From Pelovirga terrestris (GTDB lineage: Bacteria > Desulfobacterota > Desulfuromonadia > Desulfuromonadales > Geopsychrobacteraceae), in NCBI RefSeq assembly GCF_014773365.1, contig NZ_JACWUN010000016.1, positions 1 to 64,000 on the forward strand: a DNA stretch of 64,000 bases. The letters are read 5' to 3'. Shown in pieces: positions 17,924 to 26,776 of this stretch. The notes under the pieces are model-generated. The model did no database searches and was not told the DNA's origin. It worked only from the letters and a program-made list of their open reading frames with translations. How positions within the stretch are numbered: the first letter of the stretch is position 1; the number at the start of each line of letters is the position of its first letter. Position numbers and translations under genes: made by a program.

Positions 17924-18898
17924 CTATTTGACTCCCAGTTTCTGCAGTTGCTCCTGAGCAATCACATTGGATACCGGGAAATAGCCATCGCGCACGACAT
18001 CTTCCTGGCCGTTACGGCTGAAGATGTAGCGGGTAAATTCACGACGCAGCGGATCAATAGTGCTGCCCGGCTTGTAGTTGGTATAGACCATGAGGAAGCG
18101 GGCCAGGGGATAATTACCGGTATAGGCGTTCTCTGCTGCTGCCGCATAGCACTGCTCGCCCGGGCCGCCGGCCAGAGGGACGGCGCGCACATCGGCCGTC
18201 ATATAGCCGATACCGGAGTAGCCGATACCGGCCAGCTCGCTGGCAACACCCTGTACGACAGAGGAACTACCCGGCTGTTCTTTCACTTCATCTTTATAGT
18301 CACCACCAAAAAGGGCGTTATCCTTGAAGAAACCATAGGTACCGGAAGCGGAGTTACGTCCGTAAAGACTGATGGGCAGGTTGGCAAACTGACCGGTCAG
18401 GCCAACATCACCCCAGGTGCGAATATTGTCAGCGTTACCACCGCGACGGGTTTTTGAGAAAATAGCGTCGACCTGCTGCAGGGTCAGACATTGGATCGGG
18501 TTGTCCTTGTGGACATAGACGGCCAGCATGTCGATACTGGTGTTGAGCTCGGTCGGCTTGTAACCATAGCGCTTCTCAAAATCATCGAGCTCTTTACCTT
18601 TCATCGGACGGCTCATGGGGCCAAAGTGGGCAGTGCCACTGACCAGGGCGGTCGGCGCCGTACCTGAGCCTTTGCCTTCGATTTCAATCTGGACATTGGG
18701 GTAGAAACTCAAGAATCCTTCGGCCCACAGGGTCATTTCGTTGTTCATGGAGTCGGAACCGATACTCTTCAAGGTCCCGGAAATCCCGGACACCGGGGTG
18801 TAAGGCTTTAAAGCAGGGTCAAGGGCCAGACCAACTGTCGGCAAGCCGACAACCAGCAGGCAGGTTGCAAGAAGTTTGGCTACTTTTTTTCTCATCAT
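17924..18898 (-). CDS. pstS: Periplasmic phosphate-binding protein PstS
   Basis: A 324-residue exported solute-binding protein. The signal peptide ends near GLALD. Phosphate-site segments are SGTLKSIGSDSMNNEMTLWA, GSGTAPTALVSGTAHFGPMSR and GRNSASGTYGFFKD, as expected for the PstS family. It captures phosphate and delivers it to PstCAB. The start follows AAAGGAGAG. It is first in the leftward operon and is separated from pstC by two hairpins; the upstream gap (18899-19174) carries a candidate regulator site. Confidence 0.92.
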   Translation of the reverse strand: MMRKKVAKLLATCLLVVGLPTVGLALDPALKPYTPVSGISGTLKSIGSDSMNNEMTLWAEGFLSFYPNVQIEIEGKGSGTAPTALVSGTAHFGPMSRPMKGKELDDFEKRYGYKPTELNTSIDMLAVYVHKDNPIQCLTLQQVDAIFSKTRRGGNADNIRTWGDVGLTGQFANLPISLYGRNSASGTYGFFKDNALFGGDYKDEVKEQPGSSSVVQGVASELAGIGYSGIGYMTADVRAVPLAGGPGEQCYAAAAENAYTGNYPLARFLMVYTNYKPGSTIDPLRREFTRYIFSRNGQEDVVRDGYFPVSNVIAQEQLQKLGVK

Positions 18899-18987
18899 GA
18901 TTCATCTCTCCTTTTGTTGGTGAAAATGACGTTCTGCAAATGACGTCTTGGTTGCTCATGTAGACGGCGCCATGATCGCGCTTTTTT

Positions 18988-19004
18988 TGTTAGGGCAGTG
19001 TTAG
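18988..19004 (-). promoter_or_regulatory. Candidate PhoB operator upstream of pstS
   Basis: On the minus strand CTAACA occurs twice with 5 bp between (period 11 bp), about 90 bp before the pstS start. An 11-bp direct-repeat period is what PhoB/PhoP dimers recognise, and the hexamer resembles the TTAACA box of Bacillus PhoP. It does not match the E. coli Pho box. A single CTAACA lies before phoB at 7593. Confidence 0.35.
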
Positions 19005-19174
19005 GGTTTGACGATTTTTTGATGAGACTGGTGACTTCACGCTATAACGCGCCGGCGCGTCGGTTGACCGGTTTATCGCTGGTAACCGGCTGCATGAGAA
19101 AAGTTTGACGCTGATACAGCTGTGACAGTAGAATGATCTGCTTTTGTTTTTATACAGGAAGGGGTTATTAACAG

Positions 19175-19885
19175 GTGCTACGCACACTATTTTTTTATCT
19201 GGTTTTCTACCCCTGGACAGTGATTGCCCTGAGCATTGGCGTCTGCCTGTCCCTGTTCGGCCAGAATGTTGTTCACCGCTGGGGGATCCTGTGGGGACGC
19301 AGCTGTCTGTGGCTGGCGGGATTAAAGCTCAAGGTAACAGGAAGCGAAAACCTCACAGGTGATGGGCCGGCAATTTACGTCAGCAATCACCAGAGCAATT
19401 TTGACATCCCCTTGCTCTACGCCGGCCTGCCGATCCAGTTCCGCTGGATGGCCAAACAGGAACTATTCAACATCCCGCTCTTTGGACTGGCAATGAAAAG
19501 TAGTGGTTATATCCCGATTGACCGTTCCAATCGTAAAGAGGCGATGCGCAGCCTGACAGCGGCGGCCAGGCGGATTCGCGACGGGGTCTCCGTCATCATC
19601 TTTCCGGAAGGAACCCGCAGCGCTGACGGCACCCTGCAACCGTTCAAAAAAGGCGCACTGCTGTTGGCCGCCAAAGCCGGGGTACCGATTGTGCCCATGG
19701 CCATCCACGGCAGCCATCAGGTGCAGCCAAAGGGAAGTCTGCGTATCAACCCGACCCCACTGCTGCTGACCATTATGCCCCCGATTACTACTACCGGATT
19801 GAAGATGTCACACATCGATGAACTGACCGATCAGGTCCACGAGCGGATCGCCCGCTGTCTGGAAAGCCATGACCAACCCTGTTGA
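19175..19885 (+). CDS. plsC: 1-acyl-sn-glycerol-3-phosphate acyltransferase
   Basis: Makes phosphatidic acid from lysophosphatidic acid at the inner membrane. The 236-residue protein has an N-terminal membrane segment, the catalytic block NHQSNFD (about residue 70), substrate-binding FPEGTRS (about residue 142) and VPIVPMAIHG, in the order usual for PlsC. It uses a GTG start behind GGAAGGGG. The 3' end overlaps the next gene by 17 bp, so translation is probably coupled. Confidence 0.88.
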   Translation: MLRTLFFYLVFYPWTVIALSIGVCLSLFGQNVVHRWGILWGRSCLWLAGLKLKVTGSENLTGDGPAIYVSNHQSNFDIPLLYAGLPIQFRWMAKQELFNIPLFGLAMKSSGYIPIDRSNRKEAMRSLTAAARRIRDGVSVIIFPEGTRSADGTLQPFKKGALLLAAKAGVPIVPMAIHGSHQVQPKGSLRINPTPLLLTIMPPITTTGLKMSHIDELTDQVHERIARCLESHDQPC

Positions 19886-21557
19886 ACGTACCAGTGAAGA
19901 CGTCCGCCTGCTCCCCTTTGGCGGTTTTGGCGAAATCGGCATGAATCTGCTTGGCATCGAAACGCAGGGTAAAATTCTGCTGATCGATTGCGGATTGATG
20001 TTTCCTGAAGCGTACATGTTCGGCATCGACCTGGTGTTGCCGGACATCAGCGCCCTGGAGGAACGCAGTGCCGACATCATCGCCCTGATCCTGACCCATG
20101 GCCACGAAGACCACATCGGCGCCCTGCCCTTTTTATGGCAACGCCTCGGCTCTCCGGCGGTGTATGGCACCGGTCTGACCCTGGGATTGCTGCAGCGCAA
20201 GCTAAAAGAGCATGACCTCGACCAACGGGTTGAGCTGATTGAAATGATCCCACGCCGGCAGATTGATCTTTCACCCTTTGTGGTTGAACCTTACCGGGCC
20301 GCTCACTCCATCGTTGATGGCGTTGGGCTGGCGATCAGAACTCCGGCGGGGTTGATTGTCCACAGCGGCGACTTCAAGGTTGATCCAACCCCGGTCGACG
20401 GCAAAAACACCGATCTTGCCCGTCTGGCGGAATTTGGCGAGGAGGGCGTTCTGCTGCTGCTGGCTGATTCCACCAATGTCGAGAACGAAGGCTATACCCT
20501 GTCGGAAGGCACCGTCGGTAAGGTGCTGGAAGAAATCATCCCCCGTTGTCCGCAACGGGTTATCCTCTCGACCTTTTCCTCTAACATCCACCGGATCCAG
20601 CAGGTCGCCGATGCGGCCAGGCTGGCCGGGCGCAAACTGCTGATCAACGGGCGCAGCATGGTTGGCAATATCGCCGTTGCCCGCCAGCTCGGCTACCTCA
20701 CGATCCCCAATGAGCAATTTGTCGAGCTGCGCGATCTGCCCCATCTGCCGCCGGAAGAGGTGCTGATTATCACCACCGGCAGCCAGGGGGAGCCATTAAG
20801 TGCCTTGATGCGCATGGCCCTGGGGGATCACAAACAGATCCACATCGAACCGGGGGATACGGTCATCCTCTCCTCTAAATTTATCCCCGGCAATGAGAAG
20901 GCCATCAGCGACCTGATCAATCATCTCTACCGCCGTGGGGCTGAAGTCATTTACGAAAAAACCAGTGAAATCCATGTCTCCGGACACGCCAGTCGGGAAG
21001 AATTGAAGCTCTTGCAAAGCCTGGTCAAGCCGCGCTATTTCGTTCCGCTGCACGGCGAATACCGCCACCTGGTCAAGCACCGCCAACTAGCTATGGAGAT
21101 GGGGGTGGCAGCGGAAAACACCCTGGTCCTCGAAAACGGTCACGAGTTGATCATCAACGCCAGCGAACTCCGCCGTGGCAAACGGTTTGAAAGCGGCCGG
21201 GTGTTTGTCGACGGCAAGGGGGTCGGCGACGTCGGGGTCATGGAACTGCGCGATCGCCGCCATCTGGCCAACCATGGCCTGGTGATCCTGATGCTGGCGA
21301 TTAACCAGTCAACCGGTACAATCATCCAGGGTCCGGACATTTTTTCCAAAGGTTTTATCCCCGAAGAGTCTAACGATGGTGAAGCCTTGCTGGCAGAGGC
21401 CCGACAACGCGTCTGCGATCTGCTTAATGAACACAGCCTGGCCATGGTCGGTGACTGGGAGGAACTGCGGGTCGAAGTCCGCAAGGTACTGCGCCGTTTT
21501 TTCAACCGCACCATCGCCCGGCGTCCACTGATTCTGCCGGTCATTCTGGAACTCTGA
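19869..21557 (+). CDS. rnj: Ribonuclease J
   Basis: A 562-residue metallo-beta-lactamase/beta-CASP RNase. The metal site is LTHGHEDHIGALPF (about residue 74); beta-CASP motifs include DSTNVE, the SQGEPLSAL segment and HVSGHASREELKLLQSLVKP, with HGEYRHL near the C-terminal zinc ligands. RNase J combines 5'-exonuclease and endonuclease action in mRNA decay and rRNA processing. Its presence instead of a visible RNase E fits many deltaproteobacteria. It lies between plsC (17-bp overlap) and ftsK (1-bp gap). Confidence 0.92.
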   Translation: MTNPVERTSEDVRLLPFGGFGEIGMNLLGIETQGKILLIDCGLMFPEAYMFGIDLVLPDISALEERSADIIALILTHGHEDHIGALPFLWQRLGSPAVYGTGLTLGLLQRKLKEHDLDQRVELIEMIPRRQIDLSPFVVEPYRAAHSIVDGVGLAIRTPAGLIVHSGDFKVDPTPVDGKNTDLARLAEFGEEGVLLLLADSTNVENEGYTLSEGTVGKVLEEIIPRCPQRVILSTFSSNIHRIQQVADAARLAGRKLLINGRSMVGNIAVARQLGYLTIPNEQFVELRDLPHLPPEEVLIITTGSQGEPLSALMRMALGDHKQIHIEPGDTVILSSKFIPGNEKAISDLINHLYRRGAEVIYEKTSEIHVSGHASREELKLLQSLVKPRYFVPLHGEYRHLVKHRQLAMEMGVAAENTLVLENGHELIINASELRRGKRFESGRVFVDGKGVGDVGVMELRDRRHLANHGLVILMLAINQSTGTIIQGPDIFSKGFIPEESNDGEALLAEARQRVCDLLNEHSLAMVGDWEELRVEVRKVLRRFFNRTIARRPLILPVILEL

Positions 21558-21558
21558 T

Positions 21559-23838
21559 ATGAACGATAGAGAAACAACCGCTTTGACCGAGAACCGAATG
21601 CGTAAGGAGATCCTCGGCCTGGTGTGGCTGGCCTTAGGGATTTTTCTGTTGATCTGCCTGCTCAGTTACAGCAATGACGATCCTTCGTTCAATAACAACC
21701 TGCATCCGGAGCAGGTACAGAATCTGATCGGCGTCTTTGGTGCCCACCTGGCCGACCTGATGTACCAGACCTTTGGCCTGACCGCTTTGTTATGGCCGCT
21801 GGGCTGTCTGCATCTGGCGTGGCGCTGGCTCAAATTGAATGATATCCATTTTCGTATCACTCGCCTGATCGCTTTTCTGCTGATGCAGATCACCTTAGGG
21901 GCCTTGCTCGCCCTGCGTTTCAACAGTGTCCCGCTGTTTGGCCAGCGAATCGATGAAGCCGGCGGCACCCTGGGGCGGATACTGGTGCAGATATTGACCC
22001 ACTATCTCAATGTCGGTGGTGCGGCAATTGTGCTGATTGTTTTTTTCCTGGTGGCGCTGATCCTCTCGACCCGTTTTTCCTTTGTGCTGTTTATTGACGG
22101 CTTTCTCGATCGCTGGGGACGTCGGCTGGAGATGCGCCGGGAAGCACGGCGCGCACGCAGGGAACTGACAAATAAAAACCGCCAACAACGTGAGGAGAAA
22201 GGGCCGGCCATCATCACCAATGAGCCGAAAAACCTGACCCCATTGGCGCCGGGCAAAAAATCCAAAAAAAGAGTAGACGATAAAGAAGACCCTCAGGTCG
22301 CTTTTTCTTTTTTGGAAGCCAGTGGCGACTACCGCATGCCATCGGCCTCCCTGCTTGAGCACGATGGTGCTCCGGCCAAACCGATTGATCGCAACAGCCT
22401 GACCATGGCCGCGCGGATGCTGGAGAAAAAACTTCTCGATTTCGGGGTCGAAGGGGATGTGGTTGAGGTCAAACCGGGACCGGTGGTCACCATGTACGAA
22501 TTCTCCCCGGCGCCCGGCGTCAAGGTCAACAAGATCTCCAACCTCCAGGACGACCTGGCGATGGCGCTTCAGGCGGTCTCCATCCGGATCGTCGCCCCGA
22601 TTCCGGGCCGGGGCGTCGTCGGGATCGAAATCCCCAACAAGGACCGCGAAACCGTTTATCTTAAGGAAATCATCGACTCTGAAGCCTTCAACAAGCACGG
22701 TGGCAAGCTCCCCATGGCGCTGGGTAAGGATATCTTCGGCCAGGTGGTGGTATCCGATCTGTCACGCATGCCCCACCTGCTGGTCGCCGGTTCCACCGGT
22801 AGCGGCAAGTCGGTTTCCATCAATACCATGATCCTGTCCCTGCTCTACCGTGCCGCCCCTGAGGATGTCCGGCTGATTATGATCGACCCGAAAATGCTGG
22901 AATTGTCGATCTATGAAGGCATCCCCCATCTGCTCCTGCCGGTGGTGACCAACCCGAAAAAAGCCGCCTTGGCCCTGAACTGGGCGGTGCGCGAGATGGA
23001 ACGTCGGTACCAGCTGATGGCGGCCAAAGGGGTCCGCAATATCGATGGCTACAACCGTAAGCTCATCAAGGAGGCCAAGGATGCGGAAAGCCGCGGTCCC
23101 GAGCCGGAGCCGCAACTGGACCCCAACGAGCTGATGGACGAGCTGCCCCCCATCACCGCAGAAATCCCGCCGGAGGAGCTGGAACACGGCCACCTCCCCT
23201 ATATCGTCGTGATTGTTGATGAGCTGGCCGATTTGATGATGGTCGCCGGGCGCGACATCGAAGAATCCATCGCCCGTCTGGCGCAGATGGCGCGCGCAGC
23301 CGGGATCCATCTGATTCTCGCCACCCAGCGCCCGAGCGTCGATGTTATCACCGGTCTGATCAAGGCCAACTTTCCAACCCGGATTTCGTTCAAGGTGTTT
23401 TCCCGTATCGACTCGCGCACCATCCTCGATTCCATGGGCGCTGAAGCCCTCCTCGGTATGGGCGATATGCTCTTTCTCCCCCCCGGGGTCGGTTACCTGC
23501 AACGGGTCCACGGCGCCTTTGTTTCCGAACTGGAGGTGCAGCGCGTGGTAGAATTTCTCTCGCGCCAGGGCAAGCCCGAATATGACAAATCGATCCTCAC
23601 CACCCCGCCGGCTGCCAGCGAGCAGGCCGGCGAAGAGGACTACGACGACCTCTGGGATGATGCCCTTAAAATCGTCAGCGACACGCGTCAGGCTTCCATC
23701 TCCATGATTCAACGGCGTTTACGCGTCGGCTATAACCGCGCCGCCCGCATGATTGAAAAAATGGAGCAGGAAGGCATCGTCGGCCCCTCCGACGGCAGCG
23801 GCAAGCCCCGCGAGGTTCTCATCAGCAAGATCGAGTAG
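21559..23838 (+). CDS. ftsK: DNA translocase FtsK/SpoIIIE
   Basis: A 759-residue septal DNA pump. The N-terminus has four to five membrane segments (residues 20-180), followed by a short basic linker (RREARRARRELTNKNRQQR). The motor has Walker A VAGSTGSGKSVSINTM and Walker B YIVVIVDELADLMM, separated by an acidic, proline-rich loop (PEPEPQLDPNELMDELPP). The C-terminal gamma winged helix that reads KOPS sites is present (ASISMIQRRLRVGYNRAARM). The linker is much shorter than in E. coli FtsK, so this is the compact SpoIIIE-like form. Confidence 0.93.
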   Translation: MNDRETTALTENRMRKEILGLVWLALGIFLLICLLSYSNDDPSFNNNLHPEQVQNLIGVFGAHLADLMYQTFGLTALLWPLGCLHLAWRWLKLNDIHFRITRLIAFLLMQITLGALLALRFNSVPLFGQRIDEAGGTLGRILVQILTHYLNVGGAAIVLIVFFLVALILSTRFSFVLFIDGFLDRWGRRLEMRREARRARRELTNKNRQQREEKGPAIITNEPKNLTPLAPGKKSKKRVDDKEDPQVAFSFLEASGDYRMPSASLLEHDGAPAKPIDRNSLTMAARMLEKKLLDFGVEGDVVEVKPGPVVTMYEFSPAPGVKVNKISNLQDDLAMALQAVSIRIVAPIPGRGVVGIEIPNKDRETVYLKEIIDSEAFNKHGGKLPMALGKDIFGQVVVSDLSRMPHLLVAGSTGSGKSVSINTMILSLLYRAAPEDVRLIMIDPKMLELSIYEGIPHLLLPVVTNPKKAALALNWAVREMERRYQLMAAKGVRNIDGYNRKLIKEAKDAESRGPEPEPQLDPNELMDELPPITAEIPPEELEHGHLPYIVVIVDELADLMMVAGRDIEESIARLAQMARAAGIHLILATQRPSVDVITGLIKANFPTRISFKVFSRIDSRTILDSMGAEALLGMGDMLFLPPGVGYLQRVHGAFVSELEVQRVVEFLSRQGKPEYDKSILTTPPAASEQAGEEDYDDLWDDALKIVSDTRQASISMIQRRLRVGYNRAARMIEKMEQEGIVGPSDGSGKPREVLISKIE

Positions 23839-23955
23839 GGGCACGGCGCGCCCTGCCCCAGGTGCTCCGCCTTGACAGGGCAACGCATTTCTGCCAACTT
23901 CACAGACAATGAACAAAAGACTATAGTGAACGGCATTCATCAGTATGAGGTTTCT

Positions 23956-25020
23956 ATGCCACGCAAACCCCGCCTGGAAGACGATCAAATCATCTATAAC
24001 AGCATGCAGGCCATCCGCGGTATCCCCCAGGCCAAAATCGAATTCATGATGCAGAAAATCGGTGGGCCCTTCGCTGGAGCGTTCCGTCTGTCCGGCCCCT
24101 GGGGTGAGCGCTACTACTATATCAAGGTGGTACCACGCTTGACCGCCGATATCGCTGATCTGGTCATCCATCAACTCAAAACCTCGCCGGCGCCACAGAA
24201 TGCCGCACCGCTACTGGTCAGCAATTACATTTCCGCCAACCTGGCGGCAAAACTGCGCAAGAGCAAGATCGAGCACGCCGATTGTGCCGGCAATGTCTAT
24301 CTTGACCAGATGCCATTATACATCGATATCAGTGGCCGCAAGCATACGCCCAAACCGCCGACCGTCGATCGCCTGTTTCGTGCCAGCGGCTTGAAGCTGA
24401 TCTATCTGTTACTGCGCAACCGCAAAGCAGTCAACGCTACCTACCGGGCCCTGGCCGATGATGCCGGCATCGCTCTGGGAGCCATCGGCAGCCTGTTTGG
24501 CGAATTGGAAAAACGCGGCAACTTAATCCTGGACGAACAGGGTAAACGGCAACTGACTGCCGTCGAGGAGTTGTTACAACGCTGGCAGCTGGGTTACATC
24601 GAAACCCTGCGCCCGCGCCTGTTCCTGCAACGCTGCCGACTGGCTGCCGGTGACACGCCGGTCAGTCTGGCCCAACGGCTGAAACAGCTGAACGTCAGTT
24701 CGCAGATATTCATTGGCGGCGAGTTAGGTGCCGCTCTGATGACCCGGGGGTTTCAACCGCAATCGGCGGTGCTCTATCTGGAACCGGAGCAACAGCTCAA
24801 AACCATGCTGCAACTGCATCTGTCCGCCGACCCAGAGGGCGAAGTTACCCTGCTACAGACCTTTGGGCGCCAGTGCCGTTGGACCGGATTGCAACCGGAG
24901 GGACTGACCCTGGCCGACCCCTTGTTGACCTTTGCTGAACTCAATGATTGGTGCGATGATCAGCTGGCCATCCGGCTCTATCAGCAATATCTGACCCCGC
25001 GCTTTAACGATGACAAATGA
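23956..25020 (+). CDS. AbiEi-like winged-helix protein (type IV antitoxin-like family)
   Basis: A 354-residue protein whose middle part (ADCAGNVYLDQMPLYIDISG, then GLKLIYLLL and the wHTH-like YRALADDAGIALGAIGSL) resembles COG4861, a family annotated as AbiEi-like antitoxin. The C-terminal region (residues of about 225-350) would correspond to the AbiEi C-domain. ATG 23956 has GAGG at good spacing; an earlier in-frame start at 23872 lacks one. The normal partner, an AbiEii nucleotidyltransferase toxin, is absent; instead the gene overlaps a RuvC-like nuclease gene by 4 bp. Assignment rests on motif recall. Confidence 0.6.
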   Translation: MPRKPRLEDDQIIYNSMQAIRGIPQAKIEFMMQKIGGPFAGAFRLSGPWGERYYYIKVVPRLTADIADLVIHQLKTSPAPQNAAPLLVSNYISANLAAKLRKSKIEHADCAGNVYLDQMPLYIDISGRKHTPKPPTVDRLFRASGLKLIYLLLRNRKAVNATYRALADDAGIALGAIGSLFGELEKRGNLILDEQGKRQLTAVEELLQRWQLGYIETLRPRLFLQRCRLAAGDTPVSLAQRLKQLNVSSQIFIGGELGAALMTRGFQPQSAVLYLEPEQQLKTMLQLHLSADPEGEVTLLQTFGRQCRWTGLQPEGLTLADPLLTFAELNDWCDDQLAIRLYQQYLTPRFNDDK

Positions 25021-25520
25021 TCGAGAAGCGACCTGTGTCCTCTACCGATCGGCCGGCCCCGCATCTACTGGCCGTTGATGTCGGCCTGCACACTGGGCTT
25101 GCGCTATACCGTCACGACAGCCGGCTGCTGTGGTATCGTTCCCACCATCTGGCGGACCAGCAGAAACTGAAACGCCTGATCGCCACATTATTGCGCAGCA
25201 CCCCCCTGCCTACCCATATTTATCTGGAAGGCGGCGGCCCTCTGGCCGAACTCTGGCAACGCGAAGCCCTCAAACTGGAGTGCGTTTTTGTCCAATTGGA
25301 TGCCGGCCAATGGCGCAAACAACTCTTTTATGACCGGCAGCATCCAAGCGGTCGCGTCGCCAAACAGCAGGCACTGAAAATGGCGATTGAGGTTATCAAC
25401 CGGTTAAGTCACAAAAAACCAACGGCACTGCGGCACGATACCGCTGAGGCGATTCTGATCGGGCTCTATGGATTACTTGATCTGGGCTGGCTTACCCACT
25501 GGCCCCCGAAAAAGGAGTAA
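25017..25520 (+). CDS. RuvC/RNase H-fold nuclease-like protein
   Basis: A 167-residue protein of no named family that I can give. It shows the RNase H-fold layout: first strand LLAVDVGLHTGLALY (Asp, then the Gly-x-x-Thr-Gly turn), second acidic site in IYLEGGGPLAELW, and a last helix HDTAEAILIGLYGL whose His-Asp/Glu resembles the HDxADA end of RuvC resolvases. A Lys/Gln-rich helix (KQQALKMAIEVINRL) lies between, again RuvC-like. The start overlaps the stop of the AbiEi-like gene (ATGA), implying coupled expression. An active nuclease is likely but unproven. Confidence 0.6.
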   Translation: MIEKRPVSSTDRPAPHLLAVDVGLHTGLALYRHDSRLLWYRSHHLADQQKLKRLIATLLRSTPLPTHIYLEGGGPLAELWQREALKLECVFVQLDAGQWRKQLFYDRQHPSGRVAKQQALKMAIEVINRLSHKKPTALRHDTAEAILIGLYGLLDLGWLTHWPPKKE

Positions 25521-25525
25521 CATTG

Positions 25526-26722
25526 ATGGCACAATATGATTTTATTGTTATTGGTGGTGGCATTATCGGTCTGGCCACCGCCCGCCAGTTGCAGCAGGAT
25601 CATCCTGGGAGCACAATCGCGGTTCTGGAAAAAGAATCCCGGCTGGCCCTCCATCAGACCGGGCGCAACAGCGGCGTTATCCATGCCGGGGTCTATTACA
25701 CGCCGGGCAGCCTCAAAGCAAAGTTCTGTCGTGAAGGAAACCTGGCCACCAAGGAATTCTGCCGCGAACATAAGATCCCTTTTCGTGAAACCGGCAAGCT
25801 CTTGGTGGCGACGACGCATGCCGAACTGGGGCGGATGCAGGACCTGCTCGAACGCTGCCGCCAGAACGATATTCCCACTGAGGTGCTCAATCAGCAGCAG
25901 TTGCAGGAGAAGGAACCCAATGTCGTCGGCCTGGGGGCAACCTGGGTGCCGTCAACCGGGATCGTCGACTATGCCCGGATCACTCACCAGCTGGCAGCAC
26001 TGTTTACCTCGGCCGGGGGGGAGATTCACACCAACTGCCAGGTGATCGGCATCAGGGAGAATCAAGGTGTGGAGATCACATCCAGCATCGGTCGTTTTTC
26101 CGCCCAATTTGTCGTGGGTTGCGCTGGTCTGCACTCCGACCGTCTGATCCGCATGCTGGGCAAGGAGCCGGAGTTTCGGATTTTGCCGTTTCGTGGCGAA
26201 TACTTCCAACTGCCGGTCGATAAACGCCGGATCGTCAGCCATCCGATCTACCCGATCCCCAATCCGGAATTGCCCTTCTTAGGCATTCACCTAACCCCGA
26301 TGAGCGACGGCTCCCTCACTGTCGGCCCTAACGCCACCCTGGCGTTGGCCCGCGAAGGCTACAGCCGCTGGTCAATGAACCTGCGCGACCTGATCGACAT
26401 GTTCAGCTACGCTGGGCTCTACCGCCTGATTGGGACATATCCCGGGCCAACCCTGAGCGAGCTGAAAAATTCCCTCTATCGCCCCGGCTACCTCAAACTG
26501 GCTCAGCGCTACTGTCCGCAGATTGAGCTCAAAGATCTCTGCCCCTACCCGTCGGGGGTTCGCGCCCAGGCGGTTCGCGCCGACGGCAAAACCCTCGATG
26601 ATTTTCTCTTTGTCAAAGGAGAGCACAGTCTGATTGTCGGCAACGCTCCGTCCCCCGCGGCGACCTCGGCCCTGCCCATCGCTCGTCACATCTGCGAGCA
26701 GGTTAAAGAACTGCTTGGCTGA
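25526..26722 (+). CDS. lhgO: L-2-hydroxyglutarate oxidase/dehydrogenase (LhgO type)
   Basis: A 398-residue FAD oxidoreductase of the DAO family. The dinucleotide fold is DFIVIGGGIIGLATARQL; the LhgO hallmark HQTGRNSGVIHAGVYYTPGS follows, then a second conserved block in PFLGIHLTPMSDGSLTVGPN, with RAQAVRADGKTLDDFLF near the C-terminus. It oxidises L-2-hydroxyglutarate, passing electrons to quinone or oxygen. ATG 25526 is chosen since AAAGGAG lies 8 bp ahead. It probably shares a transcript with the two genes before it (5-bp gap). Confidence 0.88.
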   Translation: MAQYDFIVIGGGIIGLATARQLQQDHPGSTIAVLEKESRLALHQTGRNSGVIHAGVYYTPGSLKAKFCREGNLATKEFCREHKIPFRETGKLLVATTHAELGRMQDLLERCRQNDIPTEVLNQQQLQEKEPNVVGLGATWVPSTGIVDYARITHQLAALFTSAGGEIHTNCQVIGIRENQGVEITSSIGRFSAQFVVGCAGLHSDRLIRMLGKEPEFRILPFRGEYFQLPVDKRRIVSHPIYPIPNPELPFLGIHLTPMSDGSLTVGPNATLALAREGYSRWSMNLRDLIDMFSYAGLYRLIGTYPGPTLSELKNSLYRPGYLKLAQRYCPQIELKDLCPYPSGVRAQAVRADGKTLDDFLFVKGEHSLIVGNAPSPAATSALPIARHICEQVKELLG

Positions 26723-26776
26723 CAGTGACACGCCCCGGACAACAGCAGGCGGGAGGAGAAGAACGATCTGGAAGGA

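Noticed and set aside
23839-23955. Promoter before the AbiEi-like gene (TTGACA at 23872)
   Set aside because: No -10 box lies at 16-18 bp spacing; TATAGT nearby is about 45 bp away.
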